64,000 bases of DNA from Mytilus edulis (GCF_963676685.1 NC_092354.1:35806193-35870192), one strand, 5' to 3'. Counted from the stretch's first letter, positions 21,868-33,480 are shown. Notes: generated by a model from the letters alone, not told the origin. Numbers and translations: made by a program.

Positions 21868-22025
21868 CATCAACAGACAATATAAAAAAAGATGTGGTAT
21901 GATTGCCAATCAGAAAATTTTCTACAAGAGACCAAAATGAAACGGAAATTAAGAACTGTAGATCAGCATATACCCTTCAACAATGAGCAAAACCCATACC
22001 GCATAGTGATCTATAACAGGTCTGG
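21868..22025 (-). repeat. Mussel-type dispersed repeat (GCGGTATGGG family), minus
   Basis: Contains AAAAGATGTGGTATGATTGCCAAT and, further on, ACCCATACCGCATAGTGATC, the reverse complement of blocks seen on plus at 32960-33110, 40590-40745 and 50765-50905. Probably a SINE-like retroposon; ends not defined. Confidence 0.6.
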
Positions 22026-22304
22026 AAATAACAATATAAAACAATTCAAACGAGAAAACTAAATTCAGGTCGAAATTTCAAATGTACTCAAAGATTCGGA
22101 CTCCTTTACCTTTTTTTTCGACAGAAATGCATAATTTTTTTAATTTATTTTAAAAAAGAAACACAAGCTTGTTTTTTTAATCTATTTGTAAATTCCGTTT
22201 TATATAAATCGTAAATGTCCTGAAAATTGGCGCATTTTCAAAATCTACATTCAGAATAAATTTACCGCGTATCTATATATGAAGATAAACATATTTTACT
22301 AAAT

Positions 22305-23006
22305 CTTTCGAGCCTCTTGACTGTTCCACGGACAATGCCGTATACGGAATCGAATGTACTTTGTGTGGACTACTTTATGTTGTTGAAACTCGTCAAACTT
22401 AGCATAAAAGAATGAATCAACACCGGTCTGATAATAAAGATCCTCAATTTAGGGTTCTTTATAACCATTTTAATCAACTGGACCATGATCTTTCTTTATC
22501 TATGAAAGTACGCATCATTGAGAAAATTTATTTTCAAAATCAGTCTGTTCCTATTGTATCCTACAATTACACCAAAACCATTACACCTAAAATATTTAAC
22601 TACAAACAAGCATTGCAGGACCTTAACTTAGAACAATACCTAAAAACCCTCAGACATGTGACTGTTCCCATTCGCCTTATAATTACAGCCCCTCTGGTCA
22701 TGTTATAACTGGGAATCTTAACATAATTCAACATGATAGGTGATTTATCATGGTCCTAAGTTTAGAGAACCCCAACACATCAATTGGAACCATAACTTCA
22801 AAAATAATTATGGATTGCATTCTGGACTACGCCAGAGCAAGGGCTAAGCGAGAAGAAGTTGAACTGGGCACTTTGTCAGAATGGGTTAAAACTATCAAGT
22901 CTCTGATAAAACGTCGCATTCAACAGTTGAAAAACTGTGTAAATAAACTCAGCATAGATGATACCAGGACTAAATTTTGTATAAACGCCACACGCGCGTT
23001 TCGTCT
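22305..23006 (+). pseudogene. Penelope-like element fragment with N-terminal GIY-YIG
   Basis: Degraded retroelement coding sequence. A GIY-YIG endonuclease core comes first (VYGIECTLCGLLYVVETRQT at 22339-22398), with a C-x-x-C and with YVGET changed to YVVET. After a frameshift it continues as RMNQHRSDNK, LYNHFNQLDHDLSLSMKVRI and IEKIYFQNQ. This is followed directly by YNYTKTITPKIFNYKQALQD, then (other frame) CDCSHSPYNYSPSGHVITGN, then IMDCILDYARARAKREEVEL and LSEWVKTIKSLIKRRIQQL. I recognise the later blocks as the part upstream of the RT in Penelope-like ORFs. The order GIY-YIG first, RT later is that of the permuted (Naiad-like) clade. The RT is missing: at about 22966 the sequence enters the TACCAGG repeat. 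Non-functional. Confidence 0.6.
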
Positions 23007-23040
23007 ACAAAAATCTTCGAAAATCATAAGAAAGTAAAAT

Positions 23041-23217
23041 ATAAGTGAACAAGTTACCAATAAATACAATTGGTAGGTCCTGTCATAATAAAGGCCATTC
23101 GGGATGATGGTCTAGGAAATTTGGACTGCCACTGGAATTTGAGTGTATGTATATTGGTTAGGGACAGAAATTTTGCCTTTCAAAAGGCCACATATGAACC
23201 CCTCTAAGAGTAGTTAA
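23041..23217 (-). mobile_element. SINE-A fragment
   Basis: Partial minus copy without the tail or the 5' half. Matching blocks include GGCCATTCGGGATGATGGTC, GGAAATTTGGACTGCCACTG and AGGGACAGAAATTTTGCCTT. Confidence 0.8.
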
Positions 23218-24865
23218 TTTATTGGATATATAATATTGATTATGTTATCAGTACCTTAAAAGCAAATTAAATATTTCTAGTATGCTATATACATATACAC
23301 ATTCATGGATCTACAATACAATTTGTTTATATATATTGTTATGTCATATCAAATTTTAAAGAAGTTTGGTATGACATTATTGTTGTTTACAGGTTATCTC
23401 TATATATTATAAAATATCCAAGATAACAACCAAAAACGACAAAATTCCCTTTAAATTACCAATTTTGGGGCAGCAACCCAACAACGAATTTTCCGATTCA
23501 TCTGAAAATTTCCGGGCAGATAGATCTTGACCTGATAAACAATTTAACCCCAGATATGCTCTAAATGCTTTGGTTTCAGAAATATAAACAAAAATCTACA
23601 TTTTACCCCTATGTTCTATTTTTAGCCATGATGACCATTTTGGATGGTTGACCGTGTCACTGGACACTTTTTTTAAACTGCATACCCCAATGATGAGTGT
23701 GGTCAAGTTTGGTTTAATTTGACCCAGTAGTACCAGAGCAGATTTTTGCAAATTTTAACAACGACGACGGACGCAAAGTGATTAGAAAAGCTCACGAAGG
23801 GCCAGGTGAGTCAAGAACAATTACATATAAGTTGATGTTTGAAATGATAAATCTGTCCAAAAATACTTCTTTTCATTATTAAAAATGTCGTATAACCCGA
23901 GTCAAAAATACACATACTAAAACACATTTTAAGCTTACATTTAGTAGCCTTTTAACCATTTATATACTGTATATATTGGATTCCTGTTTTTAATTATAAA
24001 GTTATCTATTAAACTAAACCAAACACAGAAGATAAAGACAGAGAAAATGTTTTCCATTCATCTTGAAATTTTGCAATTATATAAAAGTTAGTTTATTTTT
24101 CGAGACTTCTAACTTCACGTCAGTGTGTATGGTCAATCCAACGTACACTCAATTATATTGCAGAGTGATACCGTTTGAAGAACCAGTCGAGTGATTAATA
24201 AATGGGATTCATTCTTAAGGTTATTAATACATTTAACATTAAGCCGAACCTTTTCCTGTGTTTTCAGACTTATACAGAAAATAGTTGGTAAATGTATTTT
24301 GTACGTATATTTTAAAATGTTCTGGACATCTATGCAGTAAAGCTATGATACTTGCATGTTATCTTTTTCTTTACCTTAACTACATTTTTTATCTTTAATA
24401 TCAAATATAAAGTAGGTTAATGACACATCAACGAAGTGAGCTCTCAGAGAGACATTAACCAACATACATTCATCTCCAAAAAAATTTATAAATGCCTTAC
24501 CGGAAAGAGCTTTAACAAAAGAAAACAAAAGATTGATAACATGCAATTAGTCTTTACATTTTTCCAACACACAACTGTCAAAAGGGGATTACCATTAGTG
24601 TAAATTCAACAATGGGTGAGTGACGTACATTGCAAGTTTACTTTTGTCATTTACTGTTTAAAGTTCTTATTATGAAGTTGAAACCAAATCAGTTTGCTTC
24701 CAATGTCGTTGATACAAAGGTTCAACTATCAACATTTTAGTCCCTCCAAAACAATTTATTCAATTAAAATTCATATAAGGGAAGACAACGTATTTTTCGT
24801 ATTTTCAGAGACATACCATAAGATAACCGCATCGCCATATCAGATAGAAAACATTACAAGTTAAC
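23218..24865. other. Intronic/intergenic; dispersed repeat at 23430-23820
   Basis: 23430-23820 (TTTTGGGGCAGCAACCCAAC ... GGGCCAGGTGAGTCAAGAA) is a dispersed repeat type I associate with bivalves; ends not defined. The rest, to 24865, is AT-rich with nothing supported. Confidence 0.4.
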
Positions 24866-25075
24866 AATAAGGTCCTGGACATTGGGACTGTCACTTGAAA
24901 ATGAGTTCATTAGATTGTTGCTGGCGTTCTAACCGTGCAGATTGCGTGGAGCTTCCTGTAAAGGATGCATTGGATTTTACGTCCCACACCACCGAAAAGA
25001 CGCCCGACTTTTTGGCTAGCATGTTGCTGCCATTCGGCCTTACTTCTAATGACCAGTCACACTTTTGGGGATTTA
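24866..25075 (-). mobile_element. Highly diverged SINE-A copy
   Basis: An old minus copy. Collinear matches to SINE-A are GACTGTCACTTGAAAATGAG, GGATGCATTGGATTTTACGTCCC, AGACGCCCGACTT..GGC and CAGTCACACTTTTGGGG. It produces an 84-codon open frame on each strand; neither is a gene. Confidence 0.65.
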
Positions 25076-25139
25076 TGAAAGAGGAAATCAACTCACAAGT
25101 GGTGGTACATAATTCACTACTTAATGCAATAAACAGGCT

Positions 25140-25448
25140 GTCCATGTGAGAAAACTAAGGAATACTAGCAGTGGTCAGACAATTTTACAAATATTTCAAA
25201 TCAATTTGACCCTCTGGCCATGTATGTGAAAAATGATAAATTTTCAACCACTTAATCTTATTTTCACCAAAAAGTATACAGATCATTTGACCATCATAAG
25301 AAACAACTATGTTAAGTTTCATAAAATTTGGATAAGTCGTTCTCAAGTTACGGTGCGACATGTTTACGCCGGACGGACAGACGGACGGACAGACACCGGA
25401 CATTTGTATACCATAATATGTCCCGTCAAAATTTTGACGGGCGTATAA
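25140..25448 (-). repeat. Dispersed repeat ending in CCCGTC palindrome
   Basis: Contains (GGAC)n-like GACGGACAGACGGACGGACAG at 25371-25393 and ends in CCCGTCAAAATTTTGACGGGCGTATAAAA. The terminal CGTATAAA matches the outer bases of the 2.5-kb element at 11113-13618, so the two may belong to related TIR families. No coding sequence. Confidence 0.5.
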
Positions 25449-27111
25449 AAAAATGAATGAAAAACAAATATGTAACCACATAGACAAACGACAACCACTG
25501 AATTACCATGATTACAGGCTCCGGACTTGCAACAGGCACATACATAAGCTACATGTGTGAAAGGCATGAAACATGTGAAATGACATAAAAAATGTAAAGC
25601 AATTTAATTAAAAAAAAATATATAAAATGACCATACAACATAGATTAAGGAGATAAAAATCCAACAAAATATTCAACGGACATCTAGAGGGAGATTTTGC
25701 TACATTTTTACTGCAAACTAATGCCAGACAAAAACGCCAGATTAATTATCAAAATAATGAATTTTAGATAGAGCATGCGGTATACAGGTCATATATTATG
25801 TACATATGAATGAGTTAGCAGTTGGGAGTCCTTAAAACAAGGAAAGGGAGGCTTGTTTATAAGGACCTTTTCTGGGAAGTCAGAATTTACCCTTTTGAGG
25901 TCTAAGTGATTCCCTATATAATCAACCAATCAAAAAAAAGGGGGGGGGAACCCTTATGGATTTTATTCACCATCTATTGATTCGTAGGGGGTCAGTAGTT
26001 AACTGTATAATGAAAATGCTGCCTTTTGATAAAAATAAACAATGAAACACAACATTAATAGATGATGTCACCATTAACGTGTCATGAACTCCCTACTATG
26101 GTCTCATAGGGGGTCACCATAAGATGGCGTTAAACCAATCACGTCATAATCTTCCCGCTGTGCGATAAAAGCAAATATTGGAACTTTAATGACCTTATTT
26201 TTATATTTTTGATAGTTTCCCAATATTTTTACATATTCTAAAGCTGGAATTTGAAAAAAAAAGACTTATTCAGTGACTGTTAGGCACTACAAATGTTCAA
26301 TGATGGATAATAAACTTAATTCACATAGTTTTTTCACCCCCCCCCCCCCCTTCTTAACTTAATTTTGAAAAAATTGATTGACCAATAGGGATATATATAT
26401 ATATGTATGTAAAATCGATTTTGGATTATCAAAACTTGCAGCAATGTTGACCCCCAACCCCAAACTATTTGATTTAAGTTTTTTTATCCCACATCGATCT
26501 TTTGATGTCGTCCCTTATTGTCTAGGTGTCCCAGAATATTTTTTTTTTAGTGGTCATAATTATTTTGACTTAAGACGATATGTTACCACCACAGTGATAT
26601 TGTTTGCCTTAAATAAATGGAGAATAAAGGCTTTTTCCCGTGGAGAAAAATCCCAATTTGAAACAAAAATGGCTTAAAATTATTCCCAAAAAGTCAACTT
26701 TTTTCACAAACAATGCAGTCTTAGTAGTAAAAGTGCATGAATTCAAACAGAAAAACACTCTTTCAGACATTTTTCATGCCTAAAATGACTATATGTGCAG
26801 ATTTGAGGGTATATTTATGCATCTTCACTGACAATAAGGGGTATAACTTGAAATGAAGGTTTACCTCTAGAAAGGGGGTCTGCAAATTTAAGTTCCAGTC
26901 AAATTCCTGGTTTATTTTATATTTCCCAATTGGAAAAAAATGACACATATTTTCCCAATAAAAATGGGTAGAGGTAGTTTTGAAAAAAGCCAACAATATC
27001 ACTGCACCAGATTGCAATGAGACTTGCCTATCAACCAGTGACCAAATGAAGTAAATATTAGTAACCATTGGTCCTAACAATAAACAAAACCAAAACTTGT
27101 ACCAAGCTATT
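25449..27111. other. No gene recognised
   Basis: AT-rich, with homopolymer runs (poly-C at 26338-26351). Segments near 26585-26690 and 26880-27010 are imperfect reverse complements around CAGTGATATTGTTTGCC / CCAACAATATCACTG, probably two repeat fragments in opposite orientation. Confidence 0.35.
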
Positions 27112-27372
27112 ATACTAAAATAAGGCCTAGTCCAAGTAATTATGACGTCTGGCAAGGCTATTTTAATTTTTATCCTGGGACGCTAGGAAGGTGTCCCAGA
27201 AAAAAATTAAAATAGCCTTGCCAGACGTCATAATTATTAAAACTAAATGAAATAAGGCCTATTCCAAATAATTATGACGTCTGGCAAGGCTATTTTAATT
27301 TCTTCGGCGTCCCCAAGGACTTATATATATAAAATAAATTAGCCTTGCCAGACATCATAATTATTTGGACTA
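27112..27372. mobile_element. Two adjacent palindromic MITEs
   Basis: First hairpin: arms 27132-27171 and 27200-27238, sharing TAATTATGACGTCTGGCAAG and GCTATTTTAATTTTT. Second hairpin: arms about 27250-27300 and 27327-27372, with the same arm sequence and an outer AATAAGGCC. The loops differ (one contains CCTGGGACGC, the other CGGCGTCCCC). Non-coding foldback elements; the second appears to sit beside or inside a target like the first. Confidence 0.75.
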
Positions 27373-28880
27373 AATAAGGCCCAGACAAAACAAAACATAA
27401 ACAAATTCCAACAAAACACTGACAGCCTAATTTATCAACACGACTACAAAAGAACAAATATAATATTCGCATACTGACTTCAGATGCACATACAGAATAA
27501 GGTAGGGTTTTGTCTAGGCGTGGTTAAATATGTTAAAAGAAAATGAGGGGGGGGGGGGGCTAAATCCTCCTTCATTATCATATCAATTAATTAAATAAGT
27601 TATGACTTTTGCAAGGTTAATTTTATTCTTATCTATGATATCTTGATAGGCTGATTTTTTTGTTTGTTACTAGATAATAACATTATAAATTGATCACCAG
27701 AAATGATTAGCAGGTGCTCACAACAAATAAACAACAATTTTTACGAAGCAACCCTGTGACAGTGCCGCAGCTATCGGGAATGCAAGTGGTAAAAGTGGTA
27801 GCATACGTACTAATTCATTTCATCCGCTCCTCTATCAATATTTAAAAATGAAAGTCAATTATGCCTTTTTTAATTTCCCCCATCTGAACACGTGTAGCAT
27901 GTTTGCCAAAGCTAAACTCGTTTTTTTCTAACTCTCCACCTTTTTTCATCTACTAAAATGGATGAATTACAAAGTAAACAACTTACATTCATTAATGCTT
28001 ACATATTTTGTAGCTGTCACTTACTTTTGTCGGTATATTTCCACACATTAGAGAAAATAATTGCTCCGGCAAGGTGCTTCCATTCTGCAAACTTCCAAGC
28101 ATCTAATGACGGCGATTTGGGGTCGATCGGCTTCTCATTGGTTGCTACTCGGAAGTAGGCGGGGTGTAATCCCGGCAATAAAAACATCTATTGCAACCAT
28201 TTATTATATATTTTCAACAAAAAAATGCCGTAATCTTGTTTTAATAATCAAATGACATCATACCAGTATCCCTTTTTTATCCGCATGCCTGCATGCAGTT
28301 TGTATTTTACAATTTTATCGATGGACGCTGCTTACGGAATCCGCCATTGATGAATATATAATGAGGTAATTGCGGAGTTACCTTCCCCTGACAAAAATTC
28401 CGCGAAATTCGGCGAAATTGCCTTAACATCACTGCGCAATTATCAAAAAGATTTCTAAAATGAATCATGCTAACAGAACTATATGGTAAGGGATTGATTT
28501 TGGGGGTTCTATGGTTCAATGCAAATTCTAAGTTTGTGATAATCTCAAGTTTAACATGAACCACTAATGAATGCTAGGTCATTGGTATTATACTTTAACT
28601 TGATTTAACGATTCAAATAATGACTTCAATACCCTGCGTCAATTTGCAACAGACGAGACATATCTCTGTGTTAACAGTTTATTTTATATTTTTCTTCCAA
28701 TTTTGATGTGTTTTTTTAATCTCAGTTCTATAAAACTATCCTTTTTAATGAAACCTCTGGACAGCTTACGTACTTGTATAGCAATTCAAAGTTCAAAGAT
28801 ATCTCGGATGACAAACTATACAAGCTTATCAACAATCGAGCAAAGAGATGTCCAACGTATCCTTAAAAGTTCAATCAAAT
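27373..28880. other. No gene recognised
   Basis: Mostly AT-rich, with a GC-richer patch at 28065-28180 that includes ATTGGTTGCTACTCGG. Short ATG-plus-donor combinations occur on both strands (27958 plus, 28347 minus) but no downstream exons could be tied to them. Confidence 0.3.
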
Positions 28881-29170
28881 TCATCATAGATACCAGATTT
28901 TAATATTTACGTAAGACGCGCGTTTCGTCTTTACAAGACTCATCAGTGACGCTCGATCAAATATGTTTTAAAAGGCCAAATAGAGTACGAAGTTGAAGAG
29001 CATTGAGGAACAAAAATTCCTAAATGTTTTGCCAAATACAGCTACGGTAATTTATTTCCTGAGGTAGAAAAGCCTATTCAAAGTTGAACACAGTTCATTC
29101 ATAATTATGAATATATCAATGATTTTAAGTAAACACATAAGTGCTGACTACTGGGATGGTGCTATCCTGG
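28881..29170 (+). mobile_element. Diverged copy of the TACCAGG terminal-repeat element
   Basis: Sense copy of the repeat found at 11961-12408 on minus: TACCAG, GACGCGCGTTTCGTC, AAGACTCATCAGTGACGCTC, then GAAGTTGAAGAGCATTGAGGA and AGTGCTGACTACTGGGATGG in the same order as the element interior. The second terminal repeat is missing. Confidence 0.7.
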
Positions 29171-29189
29171 GCAAAATAAATCAACCAGA

Positions 29190-29440
29190 TGGCATGCTCA
29201 CGTAAGGCAGCAAACATTTGATTTTCTTGTGGGGGATGGATCTTTTTTTTTCCAGTTTTTGGAGAACAAAATAATTTGCTTTTGACCTTGAGAAAAATAA
29301 AATTTTGTTTCACCCTCAGCTGCCACTATATGTAATGCTAAAATTGAGAGAGAAAAAATGATTTCAACTTGTCGATAAAAAAAATAGATTGTTTTTCGCC
29401 GAAGAAAAAATCCATAGCTCTCCCCCCAGAAAATCAAATG
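29190..29440 (-). repeat. Dispersed repeat, related to 44350-44480
   Basis: The minus-strand translation shares RRKTIYFF.RQ..IIF and LSILALHIVA with the plus-strand copy near 44390-44480. The DNA also shares a run around TTTTAGCATTACATATAGTGGC. Short frames here reflect the repeat, not a gene. Confidence 0.55.
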
Positions 29441-29737
29441 GTTGCTGCCTAAGCAGTTGTCATCAGTTCGTCAGTGTGATCTTTTGATCGTGATTATTAC
29501 TTCTATTTTATAATGAAAAAATACTATTGTATTTAGCAACACTTTTCGAGGCAGAATATGTAGTAAAATCCCAAGATAAAATTGAACTAAGATATATTCG
29601 ACAAAGAAAAGACCCCTACCAAAAGTTTATCGTCAACATCCATAATACTACCTCGTCAATTGAGAAATGGACCTACAGTTGATATATATTTATAATCAAT
29701 CCTCCACAAATTCAATTTTAAAATATTCATAGTATAG

Positions 29738-29990
29738 GGAACCCGAAGGGTGACTGAGGAAACGAAATATGGTCAGTAAAACGTTTGCCGTTTGGCTGTG
29801 CGGGATGTATCAAGTTCGCAATCATGTCCGATTCGGGACGTTAGATGGGATGCCTCGTCTAAAGAGAATGCCACTTTTTAGCACGTTGAGAACCCTTGCA
29901 ACAACTCTTTCAGGAGTCAGTAGGCTGTTGCAAGGCAACATTTCTATTGCTATCCAATAAACCCTCATTTTCCAGTGGCAGTCCAAAGAA
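29738..29990 (+). mobile_element. SINE-A, 3'-truncated copy
   Basis: Starts at CCGAAGGGTGACTGAGG (the SINE 5' end) and continues through TTTGGCTGTGCGGGATGTATC and AACCCTTGCAACAACTCTTT to CCAGTGGCAGTCCAAAG. The 3' third and tail are missing, and there is an internal deletion near 29780. Confidence 0.8.
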
Positions 29991-30388
29991 CTAAAACTGT
30001 TCCGCTACATAAATAAGTGTTTAAATGGCCACAAATTTGTCATTTCTATAAAGGCAAGATGCGTGTGATGCTATGTGAAGTAGATTTTGTGTGGTGTTGA
30101 CGTAACCTTTTTCTTACTCGATTTTCACATCTTAAAAAGGAAGACTATCGGAATGTTGAAAGTAAATTTCTTCCTTGTTCTCCTCAGGTGATTTCTAATT
30201 ATATTACTCTATAATGTGAATATCGGACAAAGAGATTATTTGACCAACATTTAATGCTGTCTTAGATACACAACATTGAATTTTCACTTGAGCCTCACAC
30301 AACATAGGGCTAGTTAATTGTTTGCAACTTTACATACTATTGATTGCTATATTACTGTGACATATATTTTGTTGTCTTTACATTACAG

Positions 30389-30522
30389 TGTCAGCCTCCA
30401 ATGCCGTTGAAAGAAAAAGTGTCAAGTTTATCCATATGTTTTTATAAACAGATATGCACAGTACAGATATTCCGGCGCTGGAAAATGTTGAGTTTGACAG
30501 TATTGAATTTGTGTGCTTACAG
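30389..30522 (+). CDS. Candidate 5' coding exon (ATG at 30454)
   Basis: Acceptor CTTTACATTACAG ends at 30388 and donor CAG/GTAAGG begins at 30523. After an in-frame TAA, an ATG at 30454 opens 23 codons, MHSTDIPALENVEFDSIEFV and three more, reaching the donor in phase 0. That composition looks like a real N-terminus. The phase does not fit exon B at 41535, so a partner exon is unknown. The frame upstream of the ATG would be 5' UTR. Unassigned; moderate to low confidence. Confidence 0.35.
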
Positions 30523-31794
30523 GTAAGGAAGAGTTCATGGACAAATATCAACCGTTACATTGGTGTTTCTAAATTGTCAAAATACTAACAAAAAAATTAC
30601 TTTTTTAATGAATAGGCTACATAAATTGATGCACATCAACTGTTGTGTTGTTAAATGTCTAAATTTAAAACAGTGTATTAATGTGTCTGGAATTTCTGGT
30701 TTTATCATTTGTATCGAACATACACATTCTTGTATATTTCACGTCAAGTTGAATCTCAGGCATGTGTTTTAGTTTCCCTGACAGTATTTTAAGCTGAACT
30801 TACATAATAACATACTTAAATACAAACTGTTGGTACCATTACCCCGAAAATCAATCCCAACCTTCCTTTTTGGTATTGAACCTTGTAGTAAAATTTCATG
30901 GATACTATGTAATTATCCGGAAACCATATTTGTCGACATACATCGCTTACGACGACATCATGCCATAATACGCCTCAATTTTTTTCTTCGAACTTATAAA
31001 AATCAGGACGCTGTTTTTTTACTTTTTAATTGTTTAACATTTTACAATGTGGGTTTTTATTTTAAAATAGCTTATTACAATATATGTGGTAATCATTTTG
31101 GCTAAAGGTTGAAAGCAAACCACTGAACTGTCATTGTTCATACAGATAGTTTTCATGGGCAATCTTAGCACATCTCTTTATTTTTACATGATAATCATTG
31201 TAAAAATCAGTCATGGTTATTTGTGAAAACCCTTCATAGAATTTACTGAAACTTGAATATGAGCTAAACCATTTTTATGATTAAAAATTTCAAAATACTT
31301 TTATTTCCTGTATCTAATTGATTAAGGATTTTAGTTTTTTTAAGTTTACATTTACCGGTAGCTACTTTCTAGGGTTAAATATAAAACCAAGGGTGCACAG
31401 ACATGAAAACTAAGCAAGATGATTTATATCACTCATTTATCTTGGAAAGTTGAATTGTCAGTTTGGTTCTCAGAAGAGGGTTTTTTTCTGAAAAAAAAAG
31501 GTATACTATTAATTTATACAATATTGTTAAACAAGAGGTTTACTAGCAAATAATTTTTATGATGAATACCGTACATCTTTATTCAAGCATTGATACACAC
31601 ATAGCATGAAAGTTTGAAATTATTCATTGGTAAAATAGTTCATGGCTTGCAATTTAAAAATATAAATATCAATAATTTAAGAAATGATAAGTCAATTTGT
31701 TACACAACCATGACAACCCTGATATTTAAGATGAGTTCTGAAAATATGTCAGTTGTTCTGTAGAACCTTGTTGACTTACGTTTCAACTGAAAGT
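30523..31794. other. No gene recognised
   Basis: AT-rich spacer with no supported exon, RNA gene or element. Confidence 0.3.
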
Positions 31795-31966
31795 TCAGTT
31801 AAAGAAATTTTCGTCTTTGACTTGTCCTTGCCATAGTTTGACATTCTTTGGATCGGCAAATAGCCAGTTTTCTGGCTGGTATCTTTTCTTCAACTGAGTC
31901 ATACAGATTTCTGACTTTGGTCCAGAAAGTACCTTTGACAATGTTACCCCTTCTTTGTACAATTCT
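31795..31966 (-). CDS. Exon-like coding segment, unknown family
   Basis: On minus, a good acceptor (TTTATTTCTTTCAG) precedes an open frame of 57 codons ending in TGA: ELYKEGVTLSKVLSGPKSEI, then TQLKKRYQPENWLFADPKNV and KLWQGQVKDENFFN. The hydrophobic/charged spacing looks like genuine protein. A donor-like GTAAGT lies 10 bases after the stop. Two further minus-strand exon-like segments, at 37624-37731 and 45879-46065, lie upstream in the sense direction, but the phases do not join directly, so intermediate exons would be needed. No function is proposed. Confidence 0.4.
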
Positions 31967-32068
31967 CTGAAAGAAATAAAAACACATATATACGTTATAA
32001 TGTCAACTTAATATATACAGAACATTTTACTGTTATAATCGATCTATCTATCTCTCTTTATATATATA

Positions 32069-32093
32069 GTAGCATGGGTTCAAATCCCGGCGA
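32069..32093 (+). mobile_element. 5' fragment of a tRNA-related SINE (SINE-B), split by SINE-A
   Basis: GGGTTCAAATCCCGGCG matches the B-box/T-arm consensus GGTTCRANNCC of tRNA-derived SINEs. The same sequence continues at 32522 as CAAATCCCGGCGAGGGAAGA, because SINE-A inserted here and duplicated 14 bases. No A-box is visible upstream, so this is a truncated SINE and not a tRNA gene. Confidence 0.6.
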
Positions 32094-32521
32094 TCCCCAA
32101 GGGTGACTGGGGTAAAGAAATATGGTCACTTGGTCTTCTCCCGACCGGCAGTAAAACGCTTGCCGAAGTGGGGCGTCCGTTTGGCTGTGCGGGATGTATC
32201 AAGTTCGCAGTCACGTCCGGTCAGAAGGGGGACGTTAAATCCGATGCCTCGTGTAAAGAGAGTGCCACGCTCTTTGCACGTTAAGAACCCTTGCAACAAC
32301 TCTTTGAGGGGTCCGTAGGTGGCCTGTTGCAAGGCTAAATTTCGGTCCCTATCCAATTTACCTTCATTTGCCAGTGGCAGTCCAAATTTCCCCGACCATC
32401 ATCCCAGATGGCCTCTATTTTATCAGCCTACCTATTGTATTTATTGTGAACTTGTTCTCGTCCTGAATATGCATGAAATATTTGCTACTGGACGTTAAGC
32501 AACCAACACTCAATCAATCAA
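32094..32521 (+). mobile_element. SINE-A, full length, with 14-bp target-site duplication
   Basis: Complete 428-bp plus-strand copy from TCCCCAAGGGTGACTGGGG to (AATC)n. It is flanked by TCAAATCCCGGCGA at 32080-32093 and 32522-32535. Together with the copy at 14686-15116, this defines the true ends of the family. Short frames in it on both strands are not genes. Confidence 0.92.
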
Positions 32522-32535
32522 TCAAATCCCGGCGA

Positions 32536-32650
32536 GGGAAGAACAAAACATTTGCGAAAGCAAATTTATAGATCTAACATTGTTGGGTTGATGTTCAGAC
32601 GAGTTTTATATACATAATGTTCACGACCATGTATCACCATTTCTACAAAA
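32536..32650 (+). mobile_element. 3' part of SINE-B
   Basis: Continuation of the tRNA-related SINE after the insertion: GGGAAGAACAAAACATTTGCG, then a block ATTGTTGGGTTGATGTTCAG that looks like a conserved central domain of mollusc SINEs, then ATGTATCACCATTTCTAC. The 3' end is not defined. Confidence 0.5.
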
Positions 32651-32954
32651 ATTGAAGAAGACAGGTATTGTGTATTTCAGAACTTTATTGTAATGATCAA
32701 AACACTGAGTAATGTTCTTCAATTTTGAATTTAGAGTTATTTTCTTTTTTTTTATGTTTTTTATATATACTGCACTGACAAGCTTTTTCATTGTCCGCTA
32801 TTGTATAGGCGACTACCTTACAAGATCGACCATTATGGTATAAGAAGGACATCATAAACTGTCTGAGAAATTTTCTGGTCGAAAGACAGCATAGTTAACT
32901 GCTGGAAGGAGAATCTACAGAAACCTCGCTAGTGTTGTCTGGACTCTCGCAAGG

Positions 32955-33110
32955 TAGTTTGCTTTTATAGCTGACTATGCGGTATGGGCTTTGCTCCCTG
33001 TTGAAGGCCGTACGATGACCTAGAGTTGTTAATGTCTGTGTAAATTTGGTCTCTTGTGTGTGGACAGTTGTCTCATTGCCAATCATACCACATCTTCTTT
33101 TTTTTTATAT
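32955..33110 (+). repeat. Mussel-type dispersed repeat (GCGGTATGGG family), plus
   Basis: CTGACTATGCGGTATGGGCT, TTGAAGGCCGTACGATGACC, GTCTCATTGCCAATCATACC and ACATCTTCTTTTTTT appear in the family order. Related copies are at 21868-22025, 40590-40745 and 50765-50905. Confidence 0.7.
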
Positions 33111-33480
33111 CAGCCCGCCGATTTCTCTCAATTCTATAAATAAGCTCCAAGAGTATTTGTCAGCATCAAACGTTAGACTTTTCGCAGAAGTTAGTTTTCA
33201 AGGTCCACAACTTTTTAAAACTGTTTTATTAGTTTCCTACCGACGAAGTCAAGTAGGACTTTATGTGTGATATTACTTACTGTGGCATAATCTGTGTTTA
33301 TGAACTGATGTTGATGGTTTATCGTATGCCCTTTGATACGGAAATGCTGTCCTTTGCTCATAGTTTGGAAATACTTTTCCTGTACAGTAAGTTTATACAA
33401 ATTACTGTTCAAGTATACGTAGGTGTTTCCGATTTGGCCATATGCGGTCGGTAGATGTTGCTCATTTTACCCTGATGTCC
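33111..33480 (-). pseudogene. Degenerate exon-like or TE-derived segment
   Basis: On minus, an acceptor (CTTTTTTCAG) near 33480 and a strong donor (ACA/GTAAGT) near 33288 bracket a frame with one stop that reads AYGQIGNTYVYLNSNLYKLT, then VQEKYFQTMSKGQHFRIKGH and NHQHQFINTDYAT. I do not recognise the family. It could be a decayed exon or part of an unknown retroelement. Confidence 0.3.

Noticed and set aside
24891-25149. Open frames of 84 codons on both strands
   Set aside because: The DNA is collinear with SINE-A, only more diverged; the frames are chance.
28345-28347. Minus-strand start exon MADS/GTAAGC
   Set aside because: Only four codons before a donor-like site and no compatible downstream exon found.
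32071-32100. tRNA gene suggested by GGTTCAAATCCC
   Set aside because: There is no A-box or cloverleaf, and the sequence belongs to a truncated SINE.
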